A stretch of DNA of 64,000 nucleotides from Eublepharis macularius (Eukaryota; Chordata; Lepidosauria; Squamata; Eublepharidae). Location of the stretch: positions 13,039,868 through 13,103,867 of the forward strand of contig NC_072791.1 in the NCBI RefSeq assembly GCF_028583425.1. Reading direction: 5' to 3'. The notes under the pieces are model-generated. The model had not been told where the DNA came from, searched no databases, and worked only from the letters and a program-made list of their open reading frames with translations. The position numbers and the translations under genes were made by a program. Of the stretch, positions 61,240 to 64,000 are shown one piece after another. Position 1 is the stretch's first letter. Every line of letters starts with the position of its first letter.

Positions 61240-61456
61240 CAAGGGAGAACTGAGGGAAGGGGCCGTTGGTCGCTGGAGGATCACGTGACCGTTTGGGCGG
61301 GAAAACGGTCGCTGAGGCGCGCGACAAACGGCCCCTTCGGAGCCATGGAAGCTCTAGAAAATTCTCCGGCGGCTGGCCTGCGCCTGCGCAGTCCCCATGT
61401 GTGTCAGCACAGAAGAACTCGATGAACATAAGTTACAGGTATGTTAACCCTGTTTT
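61240..61456 (-). repeat. DIRS right inverted terminal repeat
   Basis: Reverse complement of the left repeat apart from a 5-base block near the end (TGCTGAC where the left has TGCCTCC) and a few single changes. Extends outward with CATAAGTTACAGGTATGTTAACCCTGTTTT. Confidence 0.88.
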
Positions 61457-62453
61457 CTTGCTGATCATCATCCGGCAAGACCAGTTGCTCTTCCGGAGGA
61501 ATTGGGTCCAGGCGTATCCCCGGTAAAATCCTTTGGAGAGCTGCCACCCCTCGGGTAATCGAAACTCTGGTACTCTCGTCTTGCGGAGGCTCCTCTCCTG
61601 AGCCTTTTACGACCAACACCGACAACAAGTGAACCGCATGTGCTAAACTCTCTTCCATGCTACTGTTTCTTTCTTCCAATATCTGTACATTTGTTGGAGC
61701 TGTAGTGTCTCCGTTCTGCCCGGATGCATCCTGGGGCTGTTCAGTTTGAAATTGTGTAGTCTCTATATATTCCGCACAGGAAGCGGTAGCTCGGAGCCAC
61801 GGCCGAATCTCTCCCATTCCGGTGGCCCCGGCGCCTTCTCCTTCCTCAGATATGCCTGCCAGGATTCCTTTCGTTAGTCCCATTATTGCTGAAATTCCAG
61901 CATCCACTGCTAAAGTTCGGCTTTGTAACTGCTGGCAATTGTGATCACTCGACTCGCGCTGTCCCGTCCACGGGGTGACTTCTGCATAGTCCCAACTCAT
62001 CAGATCGCGACGGGAGGTTTCCCATACCTGGGTACTTTCAGAACCTCTCAGGTCCCACTGTATTTGGTCGGATTCTCTATTCCAGTAATACCACGGTTGA
62101 CTACTGGCCATTTCCATTGACGAACCGACCACTCGATTCCCATCCATTTGCAATCTGGAAAACACCGTACTCGCTGTCCCTCGTTTCTCTCGGCCTCGAT
62201 CCCCACTGCTTCGGAGTTGGCAACGACATCAGGGGTTCCGCCGCCGCCCTTGGTCGAGCTCTCGCTCCTTCAGGTACGAGGGTATACACCGAAGTACGGC
62301 TTGACACCGTTCCTCCTGGAACGGGTGGATTTGTAGGTTCCAGTCCTTCCGAATTGGAGGCATAAAGATCGAACAAAGGGTCCCTGTTGGACACGGCCTT
62401 GGTATCCAGCTCCTCCGGCTTAGGCATTGGAACAGGTGTGATTCGTAACAAAA
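61457..62453 (-). pseudogene. Gypsy pre-gag coding region, LTR-proximal half
   Basis: Two overlapping minus-strand frames (62502-62101 and 62165 down to the DIRS edge) joined by a frameshift near 62110-62160. The first includes PMPKPEELDTKAVSNRDPL and the second GISAIMGLTKGILAGISEE and RVSITRGVAALQRILPG. No domain recognised. With the near-gag half it makes an unusually long coding leader upstream of the capsid region. Confidence 0.6.
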
Positions 62454-62871
62454 TGTCAGACTGTGGCTTACTAAAAGTTGCAATCCAGACTATCTCTTGC
62501 AATTAGACATGAGTCCATTGATTTCAAAAGACTTTACTGAATATAAACAACCCTTATAGTCCACTATCCAAGATGCAATATCTTGGCTGGTACATGAGTA
62601 TTGTTACGAATGACAGGCAAAGGTTAAGGTACAGAATAGCATACCCCTGTAGGCCCCATCCTCTCCCCACAGTTCTCAAAACAAACGGCTTGAGGCTGAG
62701 AAGGTGAAAGTTTCCCAAGGCTGGAAAGGTTGTAGTCATAACATTCCTCTTCTCTAAGATAACTGCTACTGAACTGCTTGCCATCTGCAAAAGAAGCACT
62801 TAAAATACTGACAGGATTAAAATGGAGTCTCTTTGGTTTGAACACACAAGAAACATAGTCAGAACCTGACA
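62454..62871 (-). repeat. Gypsy 5' LTR
   Basis: 418 bp partner of the left LTR. On the minus strand it is followed directly by TTTTGTTACGAATCACACC, where a primer-binding site is expected. I could not match this to a tRNA. Confidence 0.92.
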
Positions 62872-62876
62872 ACTCT

Positions 62877-63546
62877 TGAGTGAGCAAGCATGCTTGGCAG
62901 ATGGTGCTCCAATGTAGGGCTGTGGGAATTCTGAGGTCCCACACCGATACAGAAATTGGTGACTTCAGCATCCTGAGAACTTTGATTTTTATTTTTTCAA
63001 AGAAAGAAAGAAAATGTTCCCGCTGTCATAGCTGTGAAGTTAGGCTTTAAAATGTGTGGTCAAAGTCCAGTGAGACCTCTGAATCCAGAGCGGGGCTCAG
63101 TAGACCGTCCAGCGATGTTGATGGCTCAAGGAATGGAGGGAACTGTGCAGACAGGCCAGATGGTGTGGCTTCTTTGCTCAGGGAGTGGAATCCATTGCTC
63201 TCAGGGGGTGCAGGTTGCATCCAGTTGGCCCCAACATGCAACAGAGTGATGTCCAAGAAGGACCATTGCTGTGATCCAGCATGTCTGCTCTTTTGTTCTA
63301 GAGCCGGTCCAGGGCATTTTGCTGTCTCCAGCATCTGTTCCGTACAGTCAGGAGGTGTCCCATAGCATCCTCAAGTCTTTTTCAGGGTTTCCCAATGTCC
63401 TATAGTTCAGGGACATTTTTTTTTCTGAATTAAAATTGGAGCCCTGCTCCATTCTTAGGATTGAAAATATTTACTTCTAGGGCATATAACGAGAACACTA
63501 CCTGCCTTCAGAGGAGGCTCCTCCTCATGTTTCAGCACAATTCACT
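62877..63546. other. SLC38A6: SLC38A6 intron 6, right part
   Basis: Unique sequence resuming after the gypsy target duplication. No exon 7 is seen here or up to the window end. Confidence 0.5.
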
Positions 63547-63557
63547 GTTCTGAACAT

Positions 63558-63965
63558 CGTTTCAGGCAGGTAGCCAAGTTAGTCTATAACAGCAGAACAA
63601 AAGTTGAGTCTGGTGGCACCCTAAAGGCCACCTGGCTAGCCCGATCTTATCAGATCTTGGAAGCTAAGCAGGGTCGGCCTTGGTTATTGCTTGGAGACCA
63701 CCAAGGAAGTCTGGGGTCACTCCACAGAGGCAGGCAATAAAAGCATTTCTTGCCTTGAAAACCCCACAAGGATACCCTCAGTTGGCTGCAGCTTGATAGC
63801 ATACACACAGTGCCTTAAAAACCAACAAAATTATCCAGGATGCAAGTTTTCCTGAGTCAAATCTCGCTTCGTCACATGCATCTGATGAAGTGGCCTTTGA
63901 TTCGTGAAAGCTTATACCATGGGAAATGTTGTTGGTCTTTAAGGTGCTCCTGGACTTAAAATGTT
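63558..63965 (+). repeat. Palindromic family C retroposon, 11-bp target duplication, split by a 5S SINE
   Basis: Head GTTTCAGGCAGGTAGCCAAGTTAGTCTATAAC, then GAGTCTGGTGGCACCC, interrupted at about 63629-63808, resuming AAAAACCAACAAAATT..CTTCGTCACATGCATCTGATGAAG..TGTTGGTCTTTAAGGTGCTCCTGGACTT. Flanked by GTTCTGAACAT at 63547-63557 and 63966-63976. Confidence 0.82.
63629..63808 (+). repeat. 5S rRNA-derived SINE nested in a retroposon
   Basis: CCTGGCTAGCCCGATCTTATCAGATCTTGGAAGCTAAGCAGGGTCGGCCTTGGTTA follows vertebrate 5S rRNA from the A box to the C box with few changes. The tail GAGGCAGGCAATAAAAGC..CTTGCCTTGAAAACCCCACAAGG..GGCTGCAGCTTGATAGC is shared with the 4075 copy. Confidence 0.87.
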
Positions 63966-64000
63966 GTTCTGAACATATCTCCTGAGAGCAGGTAATTATG

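Larger units (their letters stand above)
55353..61456 (+). mobile_element. DIRS1-type tyrosine-recombinase retrotransposon, apparently complete
   Basis: About 6.1 kb inserted in the gypsy pre-gag region. Inverted terminal repeats: 55353-55550 is the reverse complement of about 61240-61456 with few differences. An internal complementary region (61040-61130) matches the outer ends of both. Coding order is gag (55737-57896), RT-RNase H (58071-59789), tyrosine recombinase (frame ending 60805). There is no DDE integrase and no target duplication, as expected for DIRS elements, which insert as circles by recombinase. Confidence 0.93.
49727..62871 (-). mobile_element. Gypsy-type LTR retrotransposon (chromodomain-bearing), interrupted by two later insertions
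   Basis: LTRs at 49727-50144 and 62454-62871, 418 bp each, start TGTCAGACTG and end CCTGACA. Five differences are visible by eye. A 5-bp target duplication ACTCT occurs at 49722-49726 and 62872-62876. On the minus strand the order is 5' LTR, a long pre-gag coding region, gag with a CCHC knuckle, pol (protease, RT, RNase H, integrase), a chromodomain, a purine-rich tract (AGAGGGGGCAGAA) and the 3' LTR. The RT-before-integrase order and integrase chromodomain place it in Ty3/gypsy. The copy is inactivated by frameshifts, a protease change and two insertions. Confidence 0.93.

Overview
Vertebrate nuclear DNA, most likely from a squamate reptile and perhaps a gecko. The species is an inference from repeat content: tRNA-derived and 5S-rRNA-derived SINEs, CR1-like, L1 and Penelope-like fragments, hAT MITEs, and DIRS and gypsy elements. 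Gene structure is eukaryotic throughout, with short exons, GT-AG introns and a CpG island promoter.

Two host genes lie head to head, as TRMT5 and SLC38A6 do in other vertebrates. TRMT5 (tRNA guanine-37 N1-methyltransferase) is on the minus strand. Four coding exons (8417-7742, 5038-4911, 2564-1919, 1820-1750) join in phase to 506 codons plus stop, close to the human length of 509. The last exon is only 71 nt. A CpG island at about 15.93-16.56 kb probably serves as a shared promoter. SLC38A6 (SNAT6, a neutral amino acid transporter) is on the plus strand. Its first six coding exons (16388-16507, 18907-19028, 21116-21189, 25031-25083, 26282-26321, 46248-46326) are in the window. The rest of the gene lies beyond the right edge.

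The remainder is intron and flank filled with repeats. The main structure is a nested transposon in SLC38A6 intron 6. A gypsy-type LTR retrotransposon on the minus strand (49727-62871) has 418-bp LTRs differing at 5 sites by eye and a 5-bp target duplication ACTCT. It has been entered by (i) a nearly complete DIRS1-type tyrosine-recombinase retrotransposon (about 55353-61456) with gag, RT-RNase H and recombinase frames open, inverted terminal repeats and an internal complementary region, and (ii) a 358-bp MITE (50676-51033) flanked by TAA, which splits the gypsy pol C-terminus. The gypsy copy is dead: its protease aspartate reads Asn and it has frameshifts. The DIRS copy looks capable of coding.

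Other repeats include near-palindromic retroposon-like elements with 8-13 bp target duplications, hAT-like MITEs with perfect 8-bp duplications, a CpG-rich hairpin MITE, a minisatellite made of hairpins, and 5S-derived SINEs. No CRISPR array, operon or bacterial feature is present.
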